Assembly: GCF_010183535.1 (NCBI RefSeq)
Contig: NC_071333.1
Span: 2,046,001 to 2,110,000 of the forward strand
Direction: 5' to 3'
DNA from: Caenorhabditis remanei
Taxonomy: Eukaryota > Nematoda > Chromadorea > Rhabditida > Rhabditidae
Length of the DNA: 64,000 bases
The notes under the pieces are model-generated. The model was not told where the DNA came from. It saw only the letters and a program-made list of their open reading frames with translations, and made no database searches. The translations under genes were made by a program, and so were the position numbers. This document shows positions 43,372 through 53,689 of this stretch, piece after piece; within the stretch, counting starts at the first letter, position 1; every line of letters begins with the position of its first letter.

Positions 43372-44261
43372 TCAATACCATGTTGTCGGCGATCTGGATT
43401 TGTAGAGTGGATAGCGGTGATTGAGGCTGCTGTCTGGAAAAAATGCGTTAATTGCTTAATTATGCTAATTATGTTAAATGACATGATCAAAATCACTTAC
43501 GTTTTTTCGAATGGTCGTAGACCCAATACCATGGGATGATGATGTGAGTGAGGAGTAACACGATTCTAGCGATAATTATGAAAGTTGGCCAACGGGTTTT
43601 CTGTAAATACACAATTCATTTATTTAAACCGTTAAGGAGAACTTCGTCGTCGTTTTTTTCCATTCGCCTTCCCCTATCCGTCATTTCAAAAACTTTGATT
43701 TAAGCGGCTACATGACGTTTCAAAACCAGACGCTTGGGAACTAAGATATTTGGAAACTGAAATGCATTACTCACTTTGAATATTCTATTGACAGAACAAC
43801 CAGATTGGGTAGATGATGAGGAAAGCGAAGGGCAGCATTTTAAAATATATCATAAATTCCGCGTTGTAGAAGTTTATTTAGTTAACGTTGGAACCCTAAC
43901 TGAAAAAAATGTTTTTATGGTCTGCACTCCAAACCACTTCCCTACCATGGCCAAGATTTTTTTGAACCATCCCCGTCTTTTTGGAGTTTTTCTGTTGATG
44001 GAACAACCATATTGGGTATACGATGAGGAGAACTTTGAAAATCATCATGGTGGCGGGGGGATCCTGAATTAGTTATGAGTTAGTACCTAGAGTTAGTTAA
44101 AAAGCCTACCGCTTTGGGGTTCATTCTTTGGAGAACTGGATCCTTATGACAGATGTGTCCAAATCCAGAACGGAATGAGGCTCAGTCTCGGCAGGAATTG
44201 AATTGAAAGCGGAGAAGAGTACGATCTGGCCAACACCGAACATACACAGGAAAACCCACAT
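43372..44261 (-). CDS. membrane or secreted protein gene with repeated helix exons
   Basis: ATG at 44261 opens a signal-peptide-like MWVFLCMFGVGQIVLFSAFN and continues to SVIRIQFSKE before a stop at 44121-44123; a donor may lie before that stop. The last two exons, 43501-43600 (TRWPTFIIIARIVLLLTHII, PWYWVYDHSKK) and 43372-43433 (SSLNHRYPLYKSRSPTTWY, TGA), join in frame across a GTAAGT/CCAG intron. Between them two further minus-strand stretches encode MIFKVLLIVYPIWLFHQQ (about 43990-44055) and MLPFAFLIIYPIWLFCQ (about 43790-43850), which look like duplicates of the helix exon. The gene would make a short membrane protein with one or more helices. It has its own promoter core upstream (44487). 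Family not recognised; full exon chain uncertain. Confidence 0.45.
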
Positions 44262-44830
44262 AGTCTTCTAAAGATAATTTAATTTTCCAACCAAATATAC
44301 GCAAAAGTAAGAGGTACAATTTCCCCACCCAAACTCACTTTTTCCACTAGCTGAAAAATTACATCCAACTCAAGATCTTTTGGAATGATAGAATAAAATA
44401 TTAGAATTCATTAAAAATATTAATACCCGACCTCTTACACATAGTGATCGAAATTGGAAATATGGCTCTGACAACGGAGTTTATATACTTTTCTCTAGAA
44501 GGGCGGAGTTTTCTTTACTTCTTCATCAAACCTCTCCGAGTCGCCCACCTGCGTTTCTCGAACATTCTGATATTCTGATTTATTACAATTGGAATTTCTG
44601 GGTGTGCATTCATGGATATCAGATTATTGGAGAAGCATTGCGCGGGAGGGGTAGACGCAGAACATGAACTCGTATTAGGATTAGGAAGAAGGTGTAATTA
44701 GAAAAGCGGGAAATATGAGGGAAATGGGGGATTGAGATTTGTGCATTCGTATAGTTGATAAAGTCTTGGAGTAATCTAAGATAGAATTTCCAAAAAATCA
44801 AAAGATCATGCATCAATACACATGAATGAT
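44260..44830 (-). repeat. promoter-bearing 5' module, subtype A, minus strand
   Basis: Read on the minus strand it runs from ATCATTCATGTGTATTGATG through CTTTATCAACTATACGAATG to the TATA core and GTGGAAAAAGTGAGTTTGGG, ending directly before the ATG of the membrane-protein gene. It is the only copy in this orientation. Confidence 0.75.
44445..44535 (-). promoter_or_regulatory. repeated core promoter with TATATAAA
   Basis: Minus strand: AACTCCGCCCTTCTAGAG, TATATAAA at 44487-44480, CTCCGTTGTCAGAG and TTTCGATCACTATGTGTAAGAG. The ATG of the next gene lies about 220 bases downstream. Confidence 0.65.
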
Positions 44831-44934
44831 CTCGAAATATTTTCCAAAAAGGCAGTAAAATAAACAAATCTTGCAAATATGTGTTTTATTATTTATAAGA
44901 GGGATTAAGTACAGAGAAGTATCATTTAGAACAA

Positions 44935-45343
44935 CTAATGATGAATAACTATGAACCTATTGATCTCTTCTATTATCCCCATTATCGCAAACTGGGATCT
45001 CTGGAAAATGGAGAACTCCCAGTTCCTCTCCTCACACTTTTCCAAAAACGAGTGCTTGTCTCCGAGTGTCTCATGACTATATCTCCTGACCTCCTCCTGC
45101 TCCATTGGGTCTGATGTCGGCGGAGCCAAATCGATCCAGAATGTGTCCTTGCCGTGGATTTGGAATTGATGTGTCATGTACTTCGAGTATCGGGTTGCCT
45201 TTGCGTTCTCCTTATCCTCCTCTGTATCCAGATCTTGGATGAGTCTATCCCGGAGTCATCCCTTGTGGGTTGGTATGTCGATTGGTTGGATTGGTTGAAG
45301 TTGGTTCTTCTTCTTCTTTCCGATTGTGATTCTTGGAAGGGAT
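44935..45343 (-). CDS. unknown gene, last large exon
   Basis: After a TTTTTCAG acceptor at 45344 the frame reads IPSKNHNRKEEEEPTSTNPT, then meets TAG; a one-base shift gives RLIQDLDTEEDKENAKATRY and continues KYMTHQFQIHGKDTFWIDLA, RRYSHETLGDKHSFLEKCEE, FSIFQRSQFAIMGIIEEINR to TAG at 44935-44937. An AATAAA-like run lies just beyond. The C-terminal 80 residues look like a compact, conserved-type domain that I do not recognise. The N-terminal part is low complexity. Whether the shift is a missed small intron, an error or decay is open. Confidence 0.5.
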
Positions 45344-45449
45344 CTGAAAAATTGAAAAACAAGTTTGTAAATTGAGATAAATGTCCACTCCCATAGGATA
45401 AACTTTACTTCAAACGCTTATATTTCCGTCCATTCAACGCTATCTAAAA

Positions 45450-46300
45450 CGAAGTTAACAACAGTGCTGGGCAAATTTTTTGAGTAGCTACATTGAACTT
45501 GCGATATTCAAAACATGGCTTAACTATAATTGTGTAATCGAAGAAATCATAAGACAAAATCGTGTTTCGGTGTTTTTTTTTATCTCAACTATTTTGTTTT
45601 TATTCCAATTATCAGAACTTTAAAACATTAACTCAAACAATTTGCCGAGCCCTGGCTAACAACTAAAATGCGTGAATGACTTGATAAATTCACGACTTTC
45701 GCCGTTTCCTACTTCGTACGGCGCCATTTTTGAACGGTTTTCTGAATTTTTATAGATTTAGGATTCCTAAAAAACGGACTATCGAGACAGTTGAAAATTA
45801 TGGAAGTCTGGAGCAGTATTACAGCCATAAAAGTTTGAAATCAATTATTTTCTAAAAGTGTTGTCTTTCTTCTCAATATCTCGAGTTGTGTTAAACCGAG
45901 AACTTTGAAATTTGGCACAGTTTTGTAACTTGGTATTAAAAAGATGCCTAAGAAATTTGTTTTGTAAATGGGTCTGAAGAATTCGAGTTGCACTCAAAAA
46001 ACCCTCAAAAAAAGAGGACAAAACGACATATCCACCTTTCTGGTTTTTCTCATAAGGGATTTATTTCGTTTCCTGTTCTGCGAACGTCATTCACTGCATA
46101 ATTTTGAGTTCCTGACACAGATTTAAACTTGTAATGGAACCTTTTTTTTTCATTAAAAAAACATTCAAACGAATCGATTCTATAGTTTGAATGAAAACCA
46201 CTGTCGCTAGTCAAAGTTTAGAAAAGAGCTGAAAGCTTTTGAAACCGATTCAATTGAGAAATATGTTTTCTGACATTAACCAAGAGTTTAATAGTTGCCA
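45450..46300. other. dispersed repeat, no gene
   Basis: 45780-46090 (TATCTCGAGTTGTGTTAAACC, 'cgagttgcactcaaaaaacc') is the reverse-oriented relative of 53400-53660 and resembles 62985-63060. No coding exon. Confidence 0.5.
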
Positions 46301-46718
46301 AACGGTATAGGTGGAAAATCGTCAGTTTCAAAATGTCACGTCGCTCGTGCGAGTTCAAAAAAGTAAACGGAGCCTATTCACGACAGACCAAATAACCAAC
46401 TTGGTTACAGTGAGGAAACCCAAATGTCGAAATGAACTAACCTCATGCCAAGACTCCTTGCTCTCTTATGTAATGCTCTCATGTCTTCCTCGTCTTTCTC
46501 TTTCAACCAATTATTTTTGGATTTCAACTTTTCCGATTTCGTCAATTTTTGCCAGTTTTCCAGTAGTTAACCGTCGTTACTCATTCACCAAACCTCCATA
46601 TACTCCTGAAAATTCCCGAAATTATAGAACTAGCATAATTCCTATCTTATAAACTTTTTGACTTTGACGGATATTTAAAAATTTTGGAATTTGGCGGGAA
46701 GTCACATGCTTGAATTTA

Positions 46719-47537
46719 CTCGGCAGAAACCCGCATCAGGCGAGCAGCAGTCCAGCAGCAGGCAAGCGTAGAGTGCGTGCCTGATGCGGTTGTGCTGCGG
46801 TACTGTAGCGTACGTGTTGCGGAAAGGTTGCTGCTGTGCTGTTCTGGCGCTGCTAAAATTAGGCCGCTGCCTCCTTTGCTATAGTTTCTTGCACCGAAGA
46901 CAGTTTACTATTTATTTAATCACATTTATTTACAAAACTTAAATACAACTACAACCTATAATAGATGTACATAAATCTGAACATAGTACAATTCACGAAA
47001 ATGTATACAGATGGGAAAAAATAGTACAATTTATGAATTAATTTTCGATGATGTTGCATTCAGCTTGCTTTGAAATCCTCGTCGTTTCCTATCGTTCAAA
47101 TTTCTGAAAAAAAGACGTAAAACTTATTTAGAGTATTGAAAAAATCTCACCTTTTCATTTTTCCTGAAATCCTATTAGGCTCGACTGGCGGTGATGTTGT
47201 CTTTTTAGCAGTTGAAAGCTGTTTTGTTTCTATAGACACACGTATTTTTATTCCAATAAACGGGGAGAATTATTTTCATAAAATAAATCCAGAGAAAACA
47301 TTTGTATGAAAAACAGGAAAATAGGAAAAAAGTGAATAAAACTATAAGTATTCGTAACTGGAAAAGATGGAGCGCACTTGCTGAATGTTGCCTAGGTGCT
47401 GCTGGAGAGCAGCGGGTCTGTTGCTGCAGTGTTGCGGATATGCTGCCGCATCCTAGTTGCTGCACACGTGCTGCCGGCACGTTTCAGAAAACGAAGCGCA
47501 TTTGAATGATGCGTTCCTGATGCGGGGTTATGCCGAG
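46719..47537. mobile_element. internally deleted DNA transposon, TA target
   Basis: Ends are inverted with few mismatches: CTCGGCAGAAACCCGCATCA on the left and TGATGCGGGGTTATGCCGAG on the right, each flanked by TA. The ends are GC-rich with many GCTGCTG/CAGCAGC runs; the centre is AT-rich and carries the last two exons of a gene on the minus strand. It is a non-autonomous derivative of a larger element. Confidence 0.8.
47031..47229 (-). pseudogene. last two exons of the transposon's gene
   Basis: Exon 47151-47229, after a CTATAG acceptor, reads TKQLSTAKKTTSPPVEPNRI and SGKMKR up to a GTGAGA donor. Exon 47031-47103, after TTTTTTCAG, continues in frame NLNDRKRRGFQSKLNATSSK and ends INS, TAA. 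AATAAA on the minus strand at 46930-46925 follows. Basic and Ser/Thr-rich, it is probably the C-terminal tail of the parent element's transposase; alternatively it is a captured host gene end. Upstream exons are deleted. Confidence 0.6.
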
Positions 47538-48140
47538 TAGGCGAGAATTCAGATTTTTTAATTTTTGCGAGGTTTGTATGGGGAGAAGCAAATCGAAAAC
47601 TTTACGGCTGGATTACTCAAAAAAAATAGATGCGGGTTTTTTCCTAACCGCAAAATTACAAGTTTCAAAATAAAACATTCCGAAGAAATCTGCGTTTTTC
47701 CTTCTGCATAAATTGATATCAGTTACAATAAAGTATTTTTGAGAGTAGGGACTCTGAAATATTGGCTTACCTCCAAAACTTCTAAATAACTGAGGTATAA
47801 CACGTATTCAATAAGAATCAGAAAGCAATTTGTTGGCCGTCATACAGTAGTCAGCCTTACGGTAGTAACTGACTACATTCATATTCGATATGTATCCTCT
47901 CTACAATGGGCGGATCGTTCCGCCCATCTAGTCTATTTACGCAATCCTTTTTTTCTGTTCCTCTCATTTACAATTCCTCTCATCACGCAACACGACGCAA
48001 CAATCACGTAATGGGCGGATCGTTCCGCCTACCTGTTCTTCTCTTCCGACGCAATCAGTTTCACGCAACACGATGCGACCAAAGTCTACTGTTCAAAAAA
48101 TTGCGACATCTCGGATTATGATGCAAATTGGAAAACATGT

Positions 48141-48900
48141 GTGGACTTTTCCCTTCATTTCCTTTGCTGTGTAAATAATTATGGGAACAAGTTTTACTAG
48201 AAAAAGCATGTTGGTGATTGTAGAATAACACTATTTTGTTCCAGAAGATCAGGATGACGTTCATATTTCAGTTATTTGGGAAACGGTTGTGATGGGAATC
48301 TAGAATACATCTCATTTTTATTTTGTTTTTCACACTTTGTTCTGTTTTATGTTTAATCCGAATCACTGTGTGCTTTTGAAAAATTTTGGAATCGAACGAT
48401 TTTCGATATGACCGTCAAATATTACTTCGAAGACACACACACACTATAAACATGAATAAATGACGAGTTTATGTCAACATGAATAAATGACGAGTTATAT
48501 GAAAACTTTGAAATTTGTTTCTACTAAAAACTGTTGTGTTGAATTCTTAGTTTTTACCCAAAATGTCAAAGCCCGTAAGCCCGGCTTCAAAAATGACCCC
48601 TTTTTTCAATTTTTTTTTCGAAATCTTTTCAATTTTTAATCCAAAATGTGACCATTTTTGACTATTTTTCAGAACTTCTTCTAATTCTGACTGATAGTCT
48701 AAAATTTGACTTTTTTGCGAAAAAATTTGAAAAATTTGAAAAAATCTGAAAATTTGACTTTCGCGCCAATTTGACCGGCCTTGATTTCGCTGGCAAAGCC
48801 CGGACCTTGACAACTATGCAAAATTTGCATTGAAAATAACAATGCTCACTGTGAAGCGCTTCTTCTTCCCCTCAAACAGACTCTCTGCCATGAGTAATTA
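48141..48900. other. centre of the inverted duplication, no gene
   Basis: Holds a GC-ended element at 48555-48815 (CCCGTAAGCCCGG...TTTGACCGGCC...AAGCCCGGACCTTGACAAC), a relative of 26585-26720. No exon seen. Confidence 0.5.
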
Positions 48901-49680
48901 CACAGCAAGGAGGGAAATGGAAGACAAAAGGCAGGTGGTCAGATCTATTGTCCAACTTGCGCCATAATCCGGGATGGCGCAATTTTTTGAACAGAAGACT
49001 TTGGTTGCATCGTGTTGCGTGAAACTGATTGCGTCGGCGGGGCAGGTGGGCGGAACGCATTGTAGAGAGGATATATATCGAATATGAATGTAGTCAGTTA
49101 CTACCTTAATGTAAGGCAGACGGATTGCGTCAATAGACTAGATGGGCGGAACGATCCGCCCATTGTAGAGAAAATACATAACGAATAGGAATGTAGTCAG
49201 TTACTACCTTAAGGCTGACTACTGTATGACGGCCGACAAATTGCTTCTTGATTATTATCGAATACTTTTTATACTTTAGTTATTTAGAAGTTTTGGAGGT
49301 AAGCCATTTTTTCAGAATTCCTATTTTCAAAAGCACATTTTGTCGTGAAATGTGACGGAAAATTAGTTTTCCACTTTCACAATTTTTGATTTCATATACG
49401 ATTTCCACAAAAATATTTTATGAAATATTTTTCACTGATTATTCCAGAGAACCAACCGATGTCTACACTCATCCAATCTCTGCAGAGACGATCTACATCT
49501 TCTGGTGAAAAACATTCTCCTAGTTGAAAGAGACGAGGAAGACAAGAAAGCATTTCATGAGAGATCAAGGAGTCTTGGCATGAGGTTAGTTCATTTTGAC
49601 ATTTGGGTTGGCTCACTGTAAGCAAGTTGGTTTTTCGAACGCTTGTGGAAAGACTCCGTTCACATTTGTTTTCTATAATT
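48900..49680. repeat. right arm of the inverted duplication
   Basis: Mirror of 46310-48140 without the transposon. Includes GGCGGAACGATCCGCCCATTG and the coiled-coil-like exon at 49528-49591. Confidence 0.75.
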
Positions 49681-49892
49681 TTTTATAATTGGCTCGGTAT
49701 TCTTCTCTACAATTCTACTTTTCCTTGTTTTCCTACCTCCCAAGACACTTGACCGTTTTTATTTCTCTATCAGTTAGTTCTTCCCGTTTTAGTCTGTATG
49801 ACCTGTATGTCTATATATGTCTGTACGTCTATATGAAATCATACTTTTTTTGTCAAACTATACGTAATTTCTGATTTCAGATTGTTGAAAAT

Positions 49893-50429
49893 ATGATTTG
49901 GACACAACAGAAATTTGAAGAAGAGAGGGAGAAGTTCGAAGTGGAGAAGAGGAGAATTATGAATGTGCTGGAGGAAGAAAGGGAGAAGAGCAAGGAGTTG
50001 GAGAAGAAGTTGAAGAGAGCTGAGGAATTTATCAAGAAGCTCCAGAAGGAGAATGAGGAGCTCGAGAAGACGATTCTCGAAGAACTCAAAAATGAAGAGG
50101 AGGAGGAGGAGGATGGGGCCGTCAGCTTCGACGTCGACGTGTTCGTCCGTCGACCGACGATGGAGCCAACGGAGCCGAAGCCGATGGCGCCGGTCACGAT
50201 GGAGAAAGTCGAGAAGACCCAGAAGTCTTGGCTCCAGACCAAGATCTCGACATTCTTCTCCGGGGAGAAGAAGAACGGTAAGAATTCACATTTTCTAGTT
50301 CAAACTCTTTAAGAATTTTAAGTTTCAGGAACCATCAAGCGCTCCGTCGAGGTTCAAGAGGACGAGGAGGAGGATGTCGAACCTCAATCAAAGAGATCCA
50401 GAGGTCCAGGAGGTCCAGGAGAACGATGA
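49893..50429 (+). CDS. coiled-coil acidic/basic protein, intact
   Basis: ATG at 49893 after a TTTCAG acceptor at 49880. Exon 1 to 50277 and exon 2 50329-50429 join in frame across a 51-base intron (GTAAGA...TTTCAG); 161 residues, TGA. Residues 5-70 are a long charged coiled coil (KFEEEREKFEVEKRRIMNVL, EELEKTILEELKNEEEEEED). Then come VSFDVDVFVRRPTMEPTEPK, a KTQKSWLQTKISTFFSG segment and a tail SVEVQEDEEEDVEPQSKRSR with a KRSRG basic patch and GPGGPGER end. Codon use (GAG, AAG, CTC, GTC, TCC) is more biased than in neighbouring genes, which fits higher expression. It could act in the nucleus through the KRSR patch. An upstream exon at 49528-49591 is possible but does not keep the frame. 50441-50731 may be a 3' UTR intron. 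Confidence 0.75.
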
Positions 50430-50479
50430 AATGTAAAGAAAGTAAGATTTTTTGAATAAGAAACAGTAAAACCCAAACT

Positions 50480-50680
50480 TGTCAAAAATCGGGCCGGGCC
50501 GAACTTTCTCTCGACCCGGCTCTACCCGATCGGCCCGGATTCAAAAGTGGGTACTCATTTTTTAACAAAGTTTTCTGAACATTTTTGAAAATTTACAGTA
50601 AAAATGCCTAAATTACCAGACATGTTCACCGTTTGATTTCAATCCGTCCCGACCCGTGACAAGTCTAGTGAAAACAAGCT
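50480..50680. repeat. CCGGCCCG-ended dispersed element
   Basis: AAACTTGTCAAAAATCGGGC and CGGGCCGAAC at the left, CGTCCCGACCCGTGACAAGTC at the right. Same family as 3935-4214, 61990-62210 and 63280-63510. It sits in the possible 3' UTR intron of the coiled-coil gene. Confidence 0.55.
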
Positions 50681-50968
50681 CAAACTTGTCAAAAACGTGA
50701 ATCGTATCTTTTCAAAATAACTTGTTTTCAGAAAGAACGTCGTCAGCAGTTCATCTTCTTCATCTTCGCCTTCCTATATAACTTTTTCTTATGAATATTC
50801 TACTTTTTTTTTAATCTGTCAAATATCCCCCCCCCTCATTCTTTTTTTTTCGTTTTTTTGGCTCCGTCAATGTTTTCTTTCTTTTTATATCTATAAGTAC
50901 TATATGAAATTCCATGCCACACCCCCGTTTTTATGTTTTGTAATTTCTTGGTTCATCGGCCATTTCAG

Positions 50969-51130
50969 TACCTTTCTTGTCCTTTCTCTATGTCGCCGTC
51001 GATGATGCCATTCATCGTCATTCCCCTGAATCAGTCGCAGTTCTTCTGGAACGACATCTGCTCCAACATTCGTGTTGGTACATACCTCCCCGCAGACGTT
51101 TCGCGAATCTTCCTGTCTAAATCTCTTTTT
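50969..51130 (+). CDS. candidate exon, unknown gene
   Basis: After CATTTCAG the frame reads MPFIVIPLNQSQFFWNDICS and NIRVGTYLPADVSRIFL with strongly biased codons (TTC, AAC, ATC, TGC, CTC), as in the coiled-coil gene just upstream. No proper donor was found at its 3' edge. A pyrimidine-rich, ATCGATAG-containing region follows (51130-51250), like a worm promoter. The IVIPLNQSQFF strand resembles a PUR-type strand, which is only a hint. Confidence 0.3.
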
Positions 51131-51418
51131 TTCTCTCCGTTACTCCCCATTTCCATCCATCGATAGCTTCTCTTTCCTCTCTCTCTCAAACTATTTGCCT
51201 CCGTCGCCCGGCGAGACACTCAACACACCACGGCGACAAAAACTAGAGAGTGTCGAAATAGCGGAGAGTCTAGAGAATAGCGCTCGGCGGTTGGCGTGAT
51301 GCCAAGTGTTGTAGAAAGGGGAGGTGGGAGGAGACTCTCAGGAGAGGCGGTTGAGGGATACGGTACCGATGGATCGGATCATGCTGGGAAGTGGCTTGAG
51401 GAGAAAGCATCGTTAGTA

Positions 51419-51776
51419 TCATTTCTCGTCCACATTTTGGGGGCTCTGGTAAAAAATTCCGAAAGTCTTCCAGAATGTACTTTGTGTTATAATCTATCAA
51501 TTCCTTATCTCTCAAGATCTTTTCCTCAGTTATCAGTTGCTCACCTCTAATTCATTCTCATCATTAATGGGGGCCGTTGATGGCGCGTCGACTACTGGGG
51601 TCTCGTTAAAGGTCGTTAAATAAATCGTTAGCATTTTATTGAATTCATCGAGGGGGAACGTTGTTATTTTTGGATTTTTGGGGGATTGCTCATTTTCAAG
51701 AATTACTTCGTTATGATCTTTCGTAGTGAAATCGTGACTTTGGTTCGCAATCATAAGGAAGTAGCGAGCCTTCCCA
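51419..51776 (-). CDS. weakly PUR-like protein, last two exons
   Basis: Exon 51545-51776 reads GKARYFLMIANQSHDFTTKD, then EQSPKNPKITTFPLDEFNKM and LTIYLTTFNETPVVDAPSTA up to a GTGAGC donor; exon 51419-51445 adds SPQNVDEK and a stop, in frame. The pattern RYFLMIA...ITTFPLDEF...L..F is that of a PUR repeat (Pur-alpha-type single-stranded nucleic acid binding), but only one repeat is visible and key positions are not certain. The exon before 51776 is missing. On the other strand an open frame from 51299 (MPSVVERGGGRRLSGEAVEG) overlaps the last exon and intron; I prefer the minus-strand reading because it splices in frame. Confidence 0.4.
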
Positions 51777-52248
51777 CTAAATAGTAGCAATTATGGAAAA
51801 ATAGATTCAGGACGGGTCTCTAGAAATAAGTTGATTTAGATAAAGTCTTAGTATCCTTAAGGCCCCCAAACCATCTGAAAAATACGAATTTTCGAGAACC
51901 GTGAATCCTGTAATATGTAGAAGAGCCCCTGTGTGCCGGTTTGCAGCGGTATATCTCGGTTCTCAAAGGAAACATCAAAAAGCTGTAAACTGACAAAATA
52001 TAGCTTAACATTCGTAGAGTATTTTTTTTGTGTTTTTTTTTGAAAATGTTTTCATATCTTTGAAGACATCCAAGGTAGAATGCTCCAAACTCTTGCTGGC
52101 GGGTGCGCCTCTATTACAGATTTAACGGTACCTATGAAAAGACTATTCGCGTTAGGGATGCAACAATTCTAGAAATTTAGTATTAGGGTGTTTCAAAAGC
52201 ATTCTAATATTTGTTGATCTAAAAATTAATATTCTGTATTTCCGCTAG

Positions 52249-52312
52249 ACCATCTTCATCGACCGCTGCCGCACCAGCTCCACCAACTGCCCCACCCGAA
52301 GCAATGGCCTGA
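52249..52312 (+). CDS. candidate terminal exon (Pro/Ala-rich)
   Basis: After CCGCTAG the frame reads PSSSTAAAPAPPTAPPEAMA and TGA. An AATAAA signal at 52524-52529 follows, which supports a plus-strand 3' end here, convergent with the gene ending at 52710. A second frame in the same exon is also open (TSSTNCPTRSNGLTIGKTWQ), so the frame is not certain. The parent gene upstream was not identified. Confidence 0.3.
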
Positions 52313-52709
52313 CCATCGGCAAAACGTGGCAAGTCTCAGTAGAGGGTTTGAGATTTGGGCACTGTTCGAGATGTGATTGAATGATGTTTGAATTTTTTTC
52401 TTAAAATAATTTTTTTCTCCAACCATCAATTGAATTTTTCTCAAACAGTCCCCAAAATAATTTGCCCTCGATCGTTTTCCCTTGACTGCTTTATTTAACT
52501 TTTTATCTACGTCTTTTTTGTATAATAAAATATATAATTTATTAATACGTGACTTCTTTTGAATAAGTTGAAGGGAAGATGTGGAGGAAGAATGGGAAAC
52601 AGGGAGCGGAAATCAAAACGAATGAAATAAAAATTTAGAAAAAAATAGGCTTGATATCCGAGGAAAAACCGAACAAGATGATGAGCACATTCCAGGGAAA
52701 GTGTCTACT
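52313..52709. other. convergent 3' ends, no further gene
   Basis: 3' UTR-like AT-rich DNA between two facing genes, with AATAAA at 52524. Confidence 0.4.
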
Positions 52710-53215
52710 TCATTTAGTCGGGTGTCCTCCGAATCCTGCAAATACAAAATTTCAAGTCTTTCCAAAAGAAAAAGTCAAGCCAACCGTTTTGATCGTGATC
52801 TTCTACTTGTAGATCGCCGATAGAGCCCTCTGGTGATGGTGGTGGATCTGAAAAATTACAGATTAATGTTTTTGATACAAATTAATTTCAAAAACCAACC
52901 ATTCTCCACATCGATATTGTGAAGATGATTTGCCAAGTACTGCGGTCCAAAGTAAATTTATAATGATAGGATACATATTTGTGTTGGCTATCTGAAAATG
53001 TGAAGACTTTCCCCAGATTTGGGTGTCTAGCCGAGTTATGATCAAAAAAGTCGTACCCCCCCCCCTCCATGGTAAAAATGAGTCGTACCCCCCCCCCCCC
53101 CCTCCATGGTAAAAAAAGGCTGGGTGATGAAAATCAAAAATACTTTTGATTTTAGTTATTTAGACATAGAGTAGTACTCACACAAATTTTCAGACTCGTC
53201 TGGCCATGTTTCAGT
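52710..53215 (-). CDS. gene 3' part, four exons, one frameshift
   Basis: Exons 53182-about 53215 (WPDESENL), 52900-52991 (SQHKYVSYHYKF then GPQYLANHLHNIDVEN), 52785-52847 (PPPSPEGSIGDLQVEDHDQN) and 52710-52735 (GFGGHPTK, TGA). All junction phases agree except inside exon 52900-52991, where one base seems missing in AAATTTACTTTGG. Introns use GTGAG and GTTGG donors with TTTCAG or TTGCAG acceptors. The C-terminus is acidic and proline-rich. The 5' part of the gene is not found upstream, where the intron carries two C-runs. No family recognised. Confidence 0.5.
53048..53112. repeat. duplicated C-run (C9 and C14)
   Basis: GTCGTACCCCCCCCCTCC followed by ATGGTAAAAA occurs twice in tandem with different C-run lengths. 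On the minus strand these are long G-runs in an intron. Length there is likely unreliable in any assembly. Confidence 0.8.
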
Positions 53216-53399
53216 GTGTTACAGACACCTCTTCCATTTTTTGGACTCAAAAAGATTGATCTCTCGTAAGATTCCAGATTATTACTCAAAGTTCATGAAA
53301 CTTTGAGAAAGTAGTGGAATGTATATTGAATTTTACACGGTTTGATAGAAATTTTTTTTCTACACATTTCTTTTTCTTTGGATCCTGAAATTTCTCAAA

Positions 53400-53670
53400 A
53401 CTGAGCGAGTTACAGCCGGTGAAAGTTTTGGGCAGGAAAAGAGGGAGGGATCGAATTTGCTCATTTTTTGACTGTTTTTTGAGTATAACTCAAATGCATC
53501 AACTTCATTTTGAAATTTGTTTTTTTAGCTATCTTATCTTTTTCATGCCAAGTTACATAACTGTACCAAATTTCAAAGCTCTCGGTTCACTACAACTCGA
53601 GATATCAAGAGAAAAGTGAAAAACTCGAGAAAAAGAGTTGTCCCCCTTCTTTTATGGCCATAAATCATAA
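53400..53670. repeat. dispersed repeat
   Basis: GAGCGAGTTACAGCCGGTG...CAACTCGAGATATCAAGAG. Inverted relative at 45780-46090. No gene in 53220-53690. Confidence 0.5.
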
Positions 53671-53689
53671 TTTTCTAGATTTCCAAATA

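Larger units (their letters stand above)
46310..48140. repeat. left arm of a large inverted duplication
   Basis: 46380-46500 mirrors 49490-49640 and 47745-48140 mirrors 48950-49330 (for example GGCCGTCATACAGTAGTCAGCC against GGCTGACTACTGTATGACGGCC). The arm is split by the DNA transposon at 46719-47537. On its minus strand 46438-46505 reads KEKDEEDMRALHKRARSLGM, a diverged copy of VERDEEDKKAFHERSRSLGM on the plus strand at 49528-49591. Confidence 0.75.

Noticed and set aside
50933..51299. Gene running from 50.93 to 51.30 kb on the plus strand through the C/T-rich tract
   Set aside because: Only 50969-51130 has coding-like codons; the following tract looks like promoter pyrimidine sequence, and the frame ends in it.
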